Shown: positions 23,390 to 34,720 of the stretch, piece by piece
How the letters are laid out: each line of letters opens with the position of its first letter
How positions within the stretch are numbered: position 1 is the first letter of the stretch
DNA from: Phycomyces nitens
Taxonomy: Eukaryota; Mucoromycota; Mucoromycetes; Mucorales; Phycomycetaceae
Direction of reading: 5' to 3'
Assembly (NCBI GenBank): GCA_022702545.1
Contig: JAHRBC010000003.1
Coordinates: 3,596,001 to 3,660,000 of the forward strand
Length of the DNA: 64,000 bases
The notes under the pieces: generated by a model
What the model saw: only the letters and a program-made list of their open reading frames with translations
The model's database searches: none
What the model was told of the DNA's origin: nothing
Program-made: the position numbers and the translations under genes

Positions 23390-24722
23390 TATGAAAATGT
23401 TCACTCTTTCAGGTCACTATTTTTCAGTAAGAATTTACCTTTTTATTTTATTTTATTTTTTTTCCTACTCCTCCAGGCACATTTGGGCACTATTTTCACT
23501 GGTGTTTCGGACATGAAAAATAAAATTCACAAGTGAAGAGTATCGCAGGGTCTTGTATTGACCTACGATTCAAACGATGATCATATATGAACATAGAATA
23601 GTGACCAAAACGCCACAAGTTACATATTACTCTGCCACAAGCATCTCTCCATCTTTTGATTTTATAGACATGCTAGTCTTTTTAGAAATAGCCGAAAACA
23701 ATTCATGTAAAAGAGTTCCACCGATAAAGAAATTATTGTCCAAGACCTCCTTTGGTTGATAAAGAGTTCTGCTGTTGTTCTGTTCAGACATGGTGTGATT
23801 TGAATGAGAAAGGGATTATAAAAATAATAAAAATAAAATGTAGCATTGACTCTTTATTTTATAGAGTTTTAGTCACCATAGTCAACATATTTTACCATCA
23901 CTTTACATATACTTTCTACTTGCCATTACAAAAAAATACAAATGCTGAAATCAACTTAAAGAAGATGTGTTTCAAGGAATATAACCCTTCAAGAGTTCAT
24001 GGTTTCAGAACAGACAAAAAAAATAGTTGGTACTCTTGAATCAATATGTCATAGTATTTCCACTTATCTAAAAAAAAACATCGGTACACATTATCAGCAA
24101 CATCAACGAGTTGGCTCCCAAGTATCCACCTGTAAGCCATGATACGCGTTGATGTGTGGTGTATCTCTCTACAGCAAGAACTTCTTGGAGTCAATCACTG
24201 CATATCTATCTGGCGCAAACAGGAACAGATCTCAAGTAGAGAAAACTATCGATATTATTCTTGAAAGATATATTTATTTTTGCAACTTTGGCTTTTATCA
24301 TTTTAGATTACATATGTTTGCTAAACATACAAGTGCCATAAAACTAACCTTTTTCTTATTATTATTTACCTTTGGAACTTTTTAGAAACCATTTTACACA
24401 TATCTCTTTGAAAACATTCTATAAAGTATACATGAATACATTGATTGTGTACCCAGACCGACATGCAATCATTGCGGCCATCAATTAAATCAACAAAGTT
24501 TCAGGTCAAGGAAAATAAGGATGTGTCAAGAACTTGGCACAATAAAGTGATCAAAGTGCTGACAGAATGGCAAGAATTTTTATTCCAAGCTTTCTTGTAC
24601 TTTTGATCATGAAGCTATTCGAATGATATAATGACATTGGTTTCATGTGGTATATAACTCTGGGTATTCCAGTTATTAGTGATACTTGGGATTTATGTTC
24701 TGACATGATTATTCCTTTTCAT

Positions 24723-24898
24723 TTGTTATAAGAACGTTAATCTTAGGGGACACCTGTAAAGTACAAGATGTTATACAAAATATTTTCACTGTTCCGGCAA
24801 AAAAGCTTGAATGCAACTACTTAGGTTTTGTCCGGCCCGCGACCCCCTGTCTCCTTACCAAACTGGATTTGTGTCCCCTAAGATCGCTGTTATAAGAA
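24723..24898. mobile_element. MITE-like non-autonomous DNA element
   Basis: A 176 bp unit bounded by inverted repeats. The perfect core ATCTTAGGGGACAC at 24740-24753 is mirrored by GTGTCCCCTAAGAT at 24871-24884. Outside the cores, the 11-mer TGTTATAAGAA occurs as a perfect direct repeat at 24724-24734 and 24888-24898. Because TTATAA is self-complementary, it can also be read as an extension of the inverted repeat (TT-TTATAA-A-CG). The interior is GC-richer than its surroundings, includes CCGGCAAAA facing TTTTGTCCGG, and has no reading frame. If the 11-mer is a target duplication, a Mutator-type origin is possible; the superfamily is otherwise undetermined. Confidence 0.68.
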
Positions 24899-24924
24899 TA
24901 TAAAGCTCTTGGTGTATCAAAAGA

Positions 24925-25490
24925 AGAAGAAGAATATGGCACAAAAATGGATGATGAGATCAAATCAAGGCAGAAACTCTTTACAGAGTATTTTCATTGA
25001 AATATCCATGATATGGATTTCTCAGTCGTCAATGTCAGTGAACCCCCAACACCAACAATCATCAGCCTTATATCAAAGACCAGAATAAGCTGGCAAGAAC
25101 TTTAAAAGAACAATTTCCAACAGGTAAAACGAATTTTATAAAGGAATCAAACTGATTGGACTCAAGTATATTGTGCGTCTATTATTTGCTGGTTTCTACC
25201 AACAAGAATGCCCATCAACTAAACATTGGTGGCTCTCTTGCCCTGGTGAATTATTTGAACAGTGACTATTCAATCGATTCAAGGAACACAGTGTCTGTTT
25301 TACCTATCCAAAGATCCAATACAAGGCAGATAAAACAGAAAACATCCCGATTATCTTTACAAAAAATCGGTGTGATGATACCAAAAACGTATCTCAATTT
25401 GAAAAATTATGGCCCAAAGATTTCTGTCCCATACCAAATTTTGGTATGGAAACGTTGTGCTTTAATCAACGGTCGTGACTCGTTAAAATA
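24925..25490 (+). pseudogene. Decayed protein-coding relic, family unknown
   Basis: Plus-strand protein-like segments in successive frames are broken by stops and frame changes. They are KMDDEIKSRQKLFTEYFH then a stop, DFSVVNVSEPPTPTIISLIS, then LIGLKYIVRLLFAGFYQQEC continuing to HWWLSCPGELFEQ then a stop, then FNRFKEHSVCFTYPKIQYKA through NVSQFEKLWPKDFCPIPNFG. The segments are rich in Trp, Cys, Tyr and Phe, unlike random AT-rich translation. No intron arrangement I tried removes all the breaks. I do not recognise the family; a transposon gene or a dead host gene are both possible. It lies just downstream of the MITE-like element. Confidence 0.35.
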
Positions 25491-25570
25491 AAGGTCACCA
25501 AAGATGTGAAAAAATTAGGAAACGAAAACCCATATTTATTTCTTTGTAAAAGAAAGTTCGCAAAGACAAT

Positions 25571-26734
25571 ATGCCCATCACTCGATTACAGAGACAAAAG
25601 ATGGCAGACAATCATGAGGAGCCGATTGAGAAAGATACTCACCAGAAAGCAAAGCGTCCAATTTCTGCGATCCAAGCAAAGAAGCAAAGAGCAATGGAAA
25701 CAAAAGCAGCAGCCGAAAAAGCAGTAGCCGAAAAAGCAGCAATGGAGGCAGCACAAAAGACAAAAAAGGAAGAACAAATTGCCGCAAAAGTAGCTGTAGC
25801 TTCAAAGGAATCTGACAATGAGCCTGAAGAGAGTGATTCTGAGCAGAGTGATTCCGAAGAAAGTGATTCCGAAGAAAGTGATTCAGAAGAAAGTGATTCA
25901 GAAGAGTCAGAGGATGAAGACCTTGATATTTTGTTGAATAAGGCAAAGACAGCTTTGGAGGCACAAAAGTTACAAGAAGAAAATGAAGAAAGGTACGAGT
26001 GATTCGGATCGAAACCAATTGTCTGGTTCTCTAAAGTTGGTTTGAATTGGTGGTGGTGTCTAGTGAAGAAGCCGTGATCAAACGCCTGAACCTCTCAAGA
26101 TTGGATGCTGGTGTATCAGTCAAGGATTCTCTGTACATCACACAAGAACACAGACGTGCTCATCTTAACAAAGCCTCGGTTTCTCTCGTAGACGCTACCG
26201 ATGCCGATAAAACAGATAAAGAAAAAGAGGCTCTTGTTGTATTAAAGTCAAATAAACCAGAAGAAGCACAATTGACAAAGAGAGAACGACAAAAGGTAAT
26301 CAAAAATGTGCATTATATAACTTGGCTTCAATACAAACCCGGGACTAACAATTATTCGGTAGCTGAGAGAAAAGACTACAGGCAAGGGATGGTTTGATAT
26401 GGAGCGCCCAGAAATCACAGAGGAGATCAAGCGCGATCTACAGATTATCAAGATGCGTCATGTTTTGGATCGTAAGCGTCACTACAAAAAGATGGGCAAG
26501 AACTACAACCCAAAGTTCTTCCAAGTCGGTACAATTATTGAAGGACCTACCGAGTTCTTCTCTTCGCGTATCTTGAAGAAGGATAGAAAGCAGACTTTGG
26601 TAGATGAACTTTTGGCAGACGAACAGTCAAAACAATACTTCAAGCGCAAGTTTGATGAGACACAAGAAAGAACCAACAATGGTGGAAAGAAACATTTCAA
26701 GAAGTTGAAGCAAAAGAGAAAGTGGACCAAGTAA
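25571..26734 (+). CDS. FCF2: rRNA-processing protein FCF2 (DNTTIP2 family)
   Basis: Nucleolar factor needed for early pre-rRNA cleavages in 40S subunit assembly. Exons 25571-25992, 26064-26295 and 26363-26734 give 341 residues. The C-terminal Fcf2 domain is clear: TTGKGWFDMERPEITEEIKR, LQIIKMRHVLDRKRHYKKMG, NPKFFQVGTIIEGPTEFFSS and a basic tail KKHFKKLKQKRKWTK. The N-terminal half is low complexity, with an Ala/Lys-rich stretch followed by serine-acidic repeats of the type ESDSEESDSE (about 25843-25915), typical of nucleolar proteins. It is convergent with the 7TM gene, 371 bp apart. Confidence 0.94.
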
Positions 26735-27105
26735 AAAAACCAAAAAAAAAGTATTAAATTAAATTCGCCCCTCTTGAACAATACCATTCTGCATATTTCT
26801 TCATCCTCTTCTCCTTACTTTACCATCCATGTCTACAATAAAATACATATATGAAATGCAAAATATGTTCTAGAAAAAACTATCTTATATGCAAGTGTGA
26901 ATTATGGTGGTATTTTACAAGTTCTTTAGATGAGAATGATGCAATAAAATGAATATGAATGCATACTTTTTTTTTGAAAACTAAATGTTTCTATAATCTA
27001 TATATGAAAACAGTTAAAAAAAATGCAAAGGAAAAGCAAATGGTAAAATGATAAGGTCCTCCAGGGTTAGGATATTGTGTAAAGACTACTTCTTAATATA
27101 TGTGA
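26735..27105. other. Convergent spacer FCF2/7TM
   Basis: AT-rich with A-runs at about 26733-26752 and 26965-26980, presumably the two overlapping 3' UTR and poly(A) regions. No coding signal. Confidence 0.4.
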
Positions 27106-28817
27106 TTATATGAGATGAATCTGAGAAACCCTCTTCTTTTGATTCAATAATGCTGTTGATGGCCATTGTATGTTGGTTGGTTGACTATCAGCAATTGGTA
27201 TACCAGAATCTGCTACTCTTATTGCTGCTACATCTCTTCTTTCCATGGAAAACACGTCTGAATCTGTTTGGTAGTAGCTCTGAGGTAAGAATATCTGGTT
27301 TGACTTTAGCCCATCAAAGGCATTGTGGCTTAGGGTTCCTTGAATATTCGAGCGATGCATTGGTGAATTGGTAAAGGGTGGTGGATTATTCTGGAGATCA
27401 TAGACATCATTGGTACCGTCGTTTGATTTTTGAACACTAGATCCCTTTTCGATCATACTTGGTCTGTACAGATTTATATTTGAATACAATAGAAATATTA
27501 GTATACCGTGTCACAATATATCGTGCTACATACTTTATAACCATGGAAACTTCTATAAAAAATGTCGCAAGCGGGCTGACAAGATTCCAAGCACTTGCCA
27601 TGATAAGCGTCGCTGGCAACGACAGCAATACAGTGTTGCGGAAAAACCCATAAACAACGACTGCTACTGCTAAAAATAACATGTAAAGAGCAAGTAATAC
27701 CATTACAGAATGGATCTATTTATGTCGTTTAATTAGCCAGTTAAGATTTCTTATTTCTATATTACCTTTAGAATGCCGGTTCTTACTGCGTTGTAGCGCT
27801 CACCATAGCTGCTAAAGTTCTCCAGATGCTCAGTCAGAATGCGCGTAAGACGTGTTCCAGCAAATGTTACAGCAGCACAGAGAAATATACAATGGAAGAA
27901 CCATACTGAGTAGAGGAGTCTGGTCATTATTTCTGATCCTCGAGGATTATTGTAAGCCAATGCACCAGAAGTTATTGAAAATATATTGTTGAGGGTGAAT
28001 GGAAGGAATAATAATATGGCACTGACAATATCAGCCATGCGTGGAGAAGGTAACCAGCCACTTGAGATTGTTTTGTGGCTCTATTAAATAATATTAACTC
28101 GGGAGTCTTAAATATCTTTGCGCCATACTCACGTCAGCCAACGTTTGAAGGATTCCAGTTAGATACAGGGCAGCTCCGGCATAACCCCATTGTAATGGGA
28201 AATCAAACATGACTAGGATCATGTGGTCAGAAAGGTGCAATATATTAAATGAAACTTACATGAACGAAATATTAGACTTTTGGAAACATCTGTGGCCAGT
28301 ATGATGCAATAAACCATTCGAACTAAATAAAGCACAATTAGAGATGGTCAGGGACAATATATATTTAGATATTATACTCAATTGGTTTAAGAGCATCAGG
28401 TATTTGGCATTAACCATTAAATTATACGTACGTAAATTGAGTACAAAGAGCATTACAAGCATAGAGTCTATTGGCTTTGGCCGAAAACATCCTTTTCGAA
28501 TGTCGATATCAAATATACGATGTCCACGGACAAGTGTACGATGGAGAATTAGAATTAGGGCTAAAAATCATGTAATTTGGTTTTGATAGATTGTATAACA
28601 GTTGTTGGATCAGTCAATTGGGATTGGTGCAAACGATTTTCATTCCTGTACCTATTATTGATGCAACGGCTGATAGGGCAATACAGACTATATTGATAAT
28701 TCGTAGTTGCCTTTCTTCTTCACAGTTTGTAATTGTTATTCGCCAATCGCAGTGACAAACATTGTCAATGCAAATACGGTCTAATTTCCATGTATTTGTG
28801 TCCAATGTGTCTGTCAT
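27106..28817 (-). CDS. Orphan seven-helix membrane protein (GPCR-like topology)
   Basis: Unrecognised multi-pass protein. Exons 28817-28652, 28560-28432, 28322-28260, 28212-28133, 28080-27766, 27715-27534 and 27463-27106 give 430 residues with consistent phases. About 35 N-terminal residues with four Cys (CIDNVCHCDWRITITNC) precede seven hydrophobic segments: IVCIALSAVASIIALILILH; LVMLFVLNLLRMVYCIILAT; WGYAGAALYLTGILQTLA; IVSAILLFLPFTLNNIFSIT; VWFFHCIFLCAAVTFAG; VMVLLALYMLFLAVAVVVYG; and LPATLIMASAWNLVSPLATF. A polar tail of about 125 residues follows, Ser/Gln/Asn-rich. This is the layout of a 7TM receptor, but no class motif (DRY, NPxxY, retinal Lys, Git3, Pth11 CFEM) is evident. It could equally be a transporter-like or lineage-specific membrane protein. 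Confidence 0.78.
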
Positions 28818-31800
28818 TAATTAATTGGAAGCGCTTGCTAGGTCGGTTATGAAAATAATAGTAGGCGAGGTAGAGAAGAAAGGGGGAGAAGAGGTGAAGA
28901 TTTCGAGAGGAAGAGCTGAAGCAGTTCTACAAATCACAGAAATACCTTGATATAGATGTTGTACAGAAATAAATACTCTTTTCTATTGACTTATTTTTAC
29001 TGCTCTGCGAGTCTAGATAATCTCCATTTGGAAACCAAGGCACCAATTAGTTTCCAGTCTATATACCTAAAAGTAAAGAAAGTTTATACTTGAACATGGG
29101 GTTATTACCGCGTAATTTAACAAGATTTTTACGGTATGTTTCCCTTGAATAAATCTGCTTCTATTTTAACTTAGTATGGGTTTTTGTATTTTGTATTTCA
29201 TTTTTTTTTCTGAATATTAAATCGCCAAATCCACAAGGCGTATACAATATAATTGCTATCTCCAAGGTCATTTCCGGACTCAAATTTTAGATATTCTGAT
29301 TATTCACAATCAAGGAACAATTATAATATCTGTATAATAATACTAATAGCAATAACAGTGAATAGCGGCTAATGTATTCCATTTGTATTACAAGAAGGCT
29401 CAAGATTGTATTCAATTACCGAAAGTGAGACTCCAATAAATGAAGATGTAGTCTATTCGGTACGTGAGTGGTCTGGGCAAACGAATATACAGCGATATAA
29501 TTTTTCCTAATATCATATCTAATTATTATATTACTTCTAAAGTAATACGACGGATTCCTAAGCCTTATCTTGGATATACAGTAATATAGCGACTCTTGTG
29601 CGTTGCTTCAGTAATAAATAAAAAAAAGATATTACTCTAGCCTGGGTATACAAAATACATCATTCCAGGATCCCAAATATTGCAGATTTCTTGATTCCTT
29701 TTTCTCTCTTTGTCCAATGTGCTTTTTTGGCGGTATATGTACAACGATTTACAAGATTTTGGAAAAAAATATTGGACATTCTCCATTAAACTGAGCGTTC
29801 GAAATAGAGGTTTAGTCTAATGTCGATTCTTTATGTAACCCATGCGTAGATTATTATAATCATAAAAACCTCATTATCTATAAACAATTAGATTGTCGAT
29901 AAAAGATTAAAATATTCTACTAAAATCCATCATTTTAACATTTTTCTTTTCTTTCGAGAATTTTAAAAGACACAAAGAAGTTCTTACATAACATAATTAA
30001 AGTAACATATAGGTTTGACAGTTGTGTATTCCAAGGCACACGATACGTGGTTACTGCTGTATTTCTGTGCCATATAAAGAAAATTGACATAAGAACTAGA
30101 CTTTCAGACCTATAATAAATTACTGCGGTATATAAAGTTTCCATCACTGTAGGACAATACATTGTAACATGAATTTTATGCCTATAAACGAATTGTCTCT
30201 ATAATTCACAAATTATAGTAGGATAAACAAATCAAACCACTGTTACTTTAAATATAGAAAGAAATTCAAGCCAGGTACCATTAATCACAGTACTCAAATC
30301 TGCGCAATACATTCAATTCCACCTTTTGGCTCATGTAATGGAGCTAAAAGAAGTATAATAAATATGGCTACTACGTCGAGTTAGACTACACACGTGAATA
30401 TGTCTTTGGTTTAATACGAAGCATCTGTGCTTTTGTGATATTGTATATAAATATCTCAAGAAACAAGTATTTCCACAAATAAAATCACCCAAAACAGTAT
30501 TTTAAAAAGGCAATGCGGAAATTAGGAATGTCAGTCGAAGTTTTGTCCGATTTAAATAGAAAATATACGTGTATAACGACAAGTGCTCCTGTCAATAGAT
30601 TTGATGTAATGAAAGATCAATAGTTTTAATTAGAAGATCAGAATACGTAGAATCCCAAATCCCAAATCCCAAATTGATAAGGCCTCGTCTAAGCACTCTC
30701 CTAGTCATCATCCAGAAATAAAACAAATTACACAGACCTAAAGTTACAGGAGAAAATTTACCATGAAAATCAATGCTTGGTTTTGGGTTTCTCACGTATA
30801 GGCCGCAAGTTGACTCTTGTGCCACCGGTACATGAACCTATACACGTTTTTTCTACATATGGCTTGTGGTATGGGCCACACTGACGGACAATACACCAAA
30901 TACTTTTTTTTTATATTTGAATAGAGCCAAAGGTACAGGATCGAGTAACCTAATACCGTGTAACAATCCCTGCCCTATCTCTTGGAGTGGTTCTTGCAAG
31001 ACCCGTCAAGGTGGTACCATAGGCTGATTCTCGAATTGCAAGGAGGAATAATTGGTCTTGAGGCTGATAATGGCTTGCTCTATTCGATTGTCAAAACCGA
31101 GTCAAGATCGTCACACCAATATTTATGTCGTTTTATGAAATAGACTTGATTTCTGCCAACATTAAACGCCAATTACAGAGTACATTTGCTATTTTGTGCC
31201 AAGACAAATAATTGAGCTATTAAACTCATCCTCACACATTGGTACACTCATTAAATGCATTTGTTCTTGTTGTAATTTTTTTTGGTAGAAAAGTACTAGA
31301 ATTCTATCTACTAGATATTCCATGAAAAGAAGTTCCATAAAGTAGTGAATTGGATTTGTTTGGTTTTTATTTTCTTCATTGCAGTAAAAAAAATTACTTT
31401 GATTTACATGCAAAGCATTGTGTTTTCCAAGCAATGTGAATCTTTACAAGTCTTTTACTGTTTGATAAAAGTTATAATCAGAATCTGCACGGTTACAGAA
31501 TCTAAATTTCATAAAAAGAATGATTAAAATCACTTTATTTTTATAATGATGAGAAACTAATGCTCATTATTTGAAAATCATATATTTTTATATATTCTCA
31601 CAAACTTTGGACGTACAAAACCAATTTCAGAGATGTATGTATAAATGTGTCTATATACCATGTATATTTTGTATGACAGACTTCATTTTCTGTCATAATC
31701 TAGTGGGACGTACTCTTGAATAATTGGCAGAATATTATCTCGGATAATATTATATTAGTTAATTATCAAAGCATTTGTATTCTGGTTAATAGAAAAACAG

Positions 31801-32769
31801 GTGTTTCCGATCGATTACAATAGTCTTGGGTTAAGCATGCTCAAGTCAAAATAAATTTAATTTTAAACAATAGTAGTTCCATACCAATGTTATACATGCA
31901 ACCAATTCCCTTTCAATTAAATGCCTAATGGTCTATCACATGAAATATAGTGTTTTATTTGGTACTTGGATCAGTTAAAATATCGATATGTCAATGCTGT
32001 CTAAAAGGCGCATATAAATATAAGCTACGTTGCAGATAACCTATCATTATAATTCCAATTGTATGTATTCCATATACATTTAAAAGCTTTTTTCAAGTGT
32101 AAAGGATTAAGATCCGAAAGAGACGTGCTTTGATAAAAGATATCGATAATCTGATAAAGTGTGCAAATAATTTTTGTATCCTTGGCCATTACTTATTAGT
32201 GTCTTTTTTCAACCAAGTGAGCTGTTGATACTTTAACAAGTACAAAATCTATTAGTCTCAATAAAAAAAATAAACCAGGTTGCTCCAACAAAGCCTCAAA
32301 CCCAAACAAAGCCATAAAAACTGTGCAATGCTATTAAATCTCTGTAAATCCAAATATTTTGCTAATTTGAAAGAACATTGAGAACCCTTTTTCTTTTTCT
32401 TTAAATATATATATATATATATATATATATACTTTTAAATATCAACAGCGGTTGTATATAAAGTACAATGGACAGCTTTCGGGGTGGTCGTTATTATACT
32501 GTCCACAACACACAGGGCAAAGAAGTTCTCTGCTTGTGGACTTTATATATAAAGACATCAATACTATTCCAAATACTCTATATCATGTTTATAAAACATG
32601 TTATTTTTGTAACCACAGCTTCTCAAGCATATACATATGTATCCCATACTCTTTATCTCAAAAAAATGTTCACTAGCGTTGCCATATTTGTTGTGTGCAT
32701 TGAGTTTTGTAGTTGTGTATATGTATATATTGTCGATTTTTCTCTCTCTTTCTCCCTTTCCCTTCACTT
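28818..32769. other. Gene-free AT-rich spacer, about 4 kb
   Basis: The longest empty stretch in the window. Frames are short and show neither splice-linked blocks nor recognisable domains. One 77-codon minus frame (30825-30592, MAQESTCGLYVRNPKPSIDF onward) overlaps a CCCAAATC triplet repeat near 30655-30672 and has no support. There are (AT)n runs near 32405-32431. I found no tRNA B-box, no terminal repeats and no transposon motif. It could contain old degraded transposon DNA, regulatory DNA for the flanking genes or an untranslated RNA; the sequence does not decide. Confidence 0.5.
30655..30676. repeat. CCCAAAT triplicate tandem
   Basis: Three consecutive copies of a CCCAAATC-type unit in the gene-free spacer. 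Too short to interpret. Confidence 0.7.
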
Positions 32770-33613
32770 TTAGCGTCTACCAGCATTGGGGCTGATGCTT
32801 CTCTGTCTTTGGTTTGATCGACTGTTGTCGTTGAATCGTCTGCTTTCAGTCTTCTCAGGTCCCTTTACAAATGCAAAGCTGACTTTTATGTTCTGGCCGA
32901 GAAAGCTTGTGTCATTGGCATCGGCTACAGCAGCCTCTGCTTCCTTGAAAGATTCGTATTCAATAAATGCATAGCCCTATATAATGCATTTCAAATCGTT
33001 CCCCATGCACAAACACGATAAGTTTTATCAGCACACCATGGACCAAGTTTATTCCAATTTAAAGAATATCCACCCTCTTTTTCCCTTACACAGTATATAT
33101 ACTTGCCTTGACATAACCTGTTCGTCGGTCGAGGTTGAGATGCAAGTTCTTAATAACACCATACTCTGCAAATCGTTCTGTCAATCCCTCCTCATCTGCC
33201 TCTTCATGGACGCCACGCACAATAATAATCCATCCCTCGATGGCTAGATTTGATAGTTGTGACATTTTAGATTACCTCACACTTTTATTCTATAACCTTA
33301 CATCTTTCTGGCTCTAATGAAGAATCGTCTTCCATTCGCTCACTGCGAAGTGTACGTCTCTCTAATCAATGCATCAAAATTGTTAAATTTGCTTATAAAA
33401 AATTGTACGATTAAATCCAAAAAGAAAAAAAAGTACCATTATCATTGCTGTTGAACAAGCGTCCCTTTTGCTTGATCTCAGCCGAACGGTCTAATCCACA
33501 CAAATGAGTTGTTGGCCTTTGGTGTTATCTAGATAGAATGCCAAGTTACCATCATCAATGGCCATTCTCTCGTTAGAGTAGTCGCGTCTGGATCTGGAAT
33601 CACGGTCAGCCAT
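32770..33613 (-). CDS. Exon-junction complex RNA-binding protein Y14 (RBM8A)
   Basis: Core exon-junction complex subunit that pairs with Mago and marks spliced mRNA. Exons 33613-33550, 33490-33437, 33361-33302, 33243-33107 and 32976-32770 give 173 residues. The single RRM is unmistakable: [40 protein letters not shown] (RNP2 and the Y14 signature), [17 protein letters not shown] (RNP1) and [11 protein letters not shown], with an Arg/Ser-rich tail ending ISPNAGRR. Exon 2 also shows the N-terminal KQKGRLF segment typical of Y14. Intron 4 (33106-32977) has a GC donor in perfect context (AAG|GCAAGT). Its presence fits an intron-rich non-Saccharomyces fungus. It is divergent from the inositol-type transporter across 1.1 kb. 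Confidence 0.95.
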
Positions 33614-34720
33614 AATGTATACAACTATCCGTGTTGCTTAAAGCTATGGCGCGCTTTAGGCAAAAGTGGTTGACGGGAAAAAACAATGACGTTGCGCGGC
33701 GGTCACACTTGGCAAATGTTGCACTGCAACTCTGATTTTTTATTTTAAAAAAAATATTGAATTCGGCCATGTATCTTTTTGGTTTTCATTGAAGAGAAGA
33801 GAGAAGGCCAGGAAAGGACATATATGCTATAGCTGGTTAGTTTCTATGGGAAAATAAGTAGTTTAGAGCACAGTACATGTGATGGTGGAAAAGTAGATGG
33901 TCTGTAATTCCAGGCAAACCTCCAATGAACATCCAAATAATGGTTGTGGGAATACGATTGTGTTTTCAACTCCAACAATTGGCACCGTTATAATCTGAGT
34001 CGAATCCCACGAAATAAATAATAGTAATAAAAAGTGGGGGAATATGGCCTCAATAGAGCTTATTTTGATCTGATCTCACTATTGATAATTGCATGTCTTT
34101 TGAATTCAATGGATATTTGATCCAGCCTTCCAAAAAGAGGTGATTTTCATAAATTCTGGGGATCTCGTTACTAGAAAGATTTAAGATATATGGTTATCAG
34201 CAGAAAATATACAAGCCAGATCTTGTGGTCCTACAAGCGCCTTTCAAAATGACATATATAATCTGTGCACGAAATAGACTTTAACCTTTTTGTTTTTTTC
34301 TTCTTCTTATTCTTATTCTTCTTTACCCTGAAAAAAGAAAGAGAATAAAGAGTCTTGTGAAGATAATTGGGCTCATATTACCATTTCAAAAACCTTTGTA
34401 AGTTACGATCTTGATTCTGTATAATTGTTTCTCAAACAAACGACCAAGAAGAAGAAGAAACACATTTCATTCTGCGTTATTTCAGAACATTTTCTGCGAC
34501 AAATAATCAGCAAATTTTTTTTGCGTTTATTGATAAATAGATATATACATTATGTATTGATCCCTTACCTTCTTCGAGACACATCAAACTTATTCTTTAT
34601 AAATATAACCATATATAAACCTTATGTGACATCACCTGCTTTGTCTCTAGTGACATCACATTGAGAGTAAGTTATCTGTGAAAGGAGGGGGTGCAAGGAT
34701 ACAATTATACCCACAACAAT
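33614..34720. other. Divergent spacer Y14/MFS transporter
   Basis: 1.1 kb with no gene seen. A brief GC-richer patch lies next to Y14 (about 33640-33720). AT-rich DNA with CTTCTTCTT and TATATAAAC (about 34611-34619) lies about 100 bp before the transporter start, a plausible TATA element. Confidence 0.45.

Larger units (their letters stand above)
23390..25570. other. Spacer HAT1/FCF2 with transposon and coding relics
   Basis: 2.2 kb of AT-rich DNA. The HAT1-proximal part (to about 24700) shows only short frames and homopolymers. The middle holds a MITE-like element (24723-24898) and the FCF2-proximal part holds a frame-broken coding relic (about 24925-25490). Confidence 0.5.

Noticed and set aside
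25578..26018. Leu/His/Phe-rich minus-strand frames opposite FCF2
   Set aside because: They are the antisense of the Ala/Lys and acidic serine repeats of FCF2.
30592..30825. 77-codon minus-strand frame in the gene-free spacer
   Set aside because: It overlaps a short tandem repeat and has no domain or exon support.
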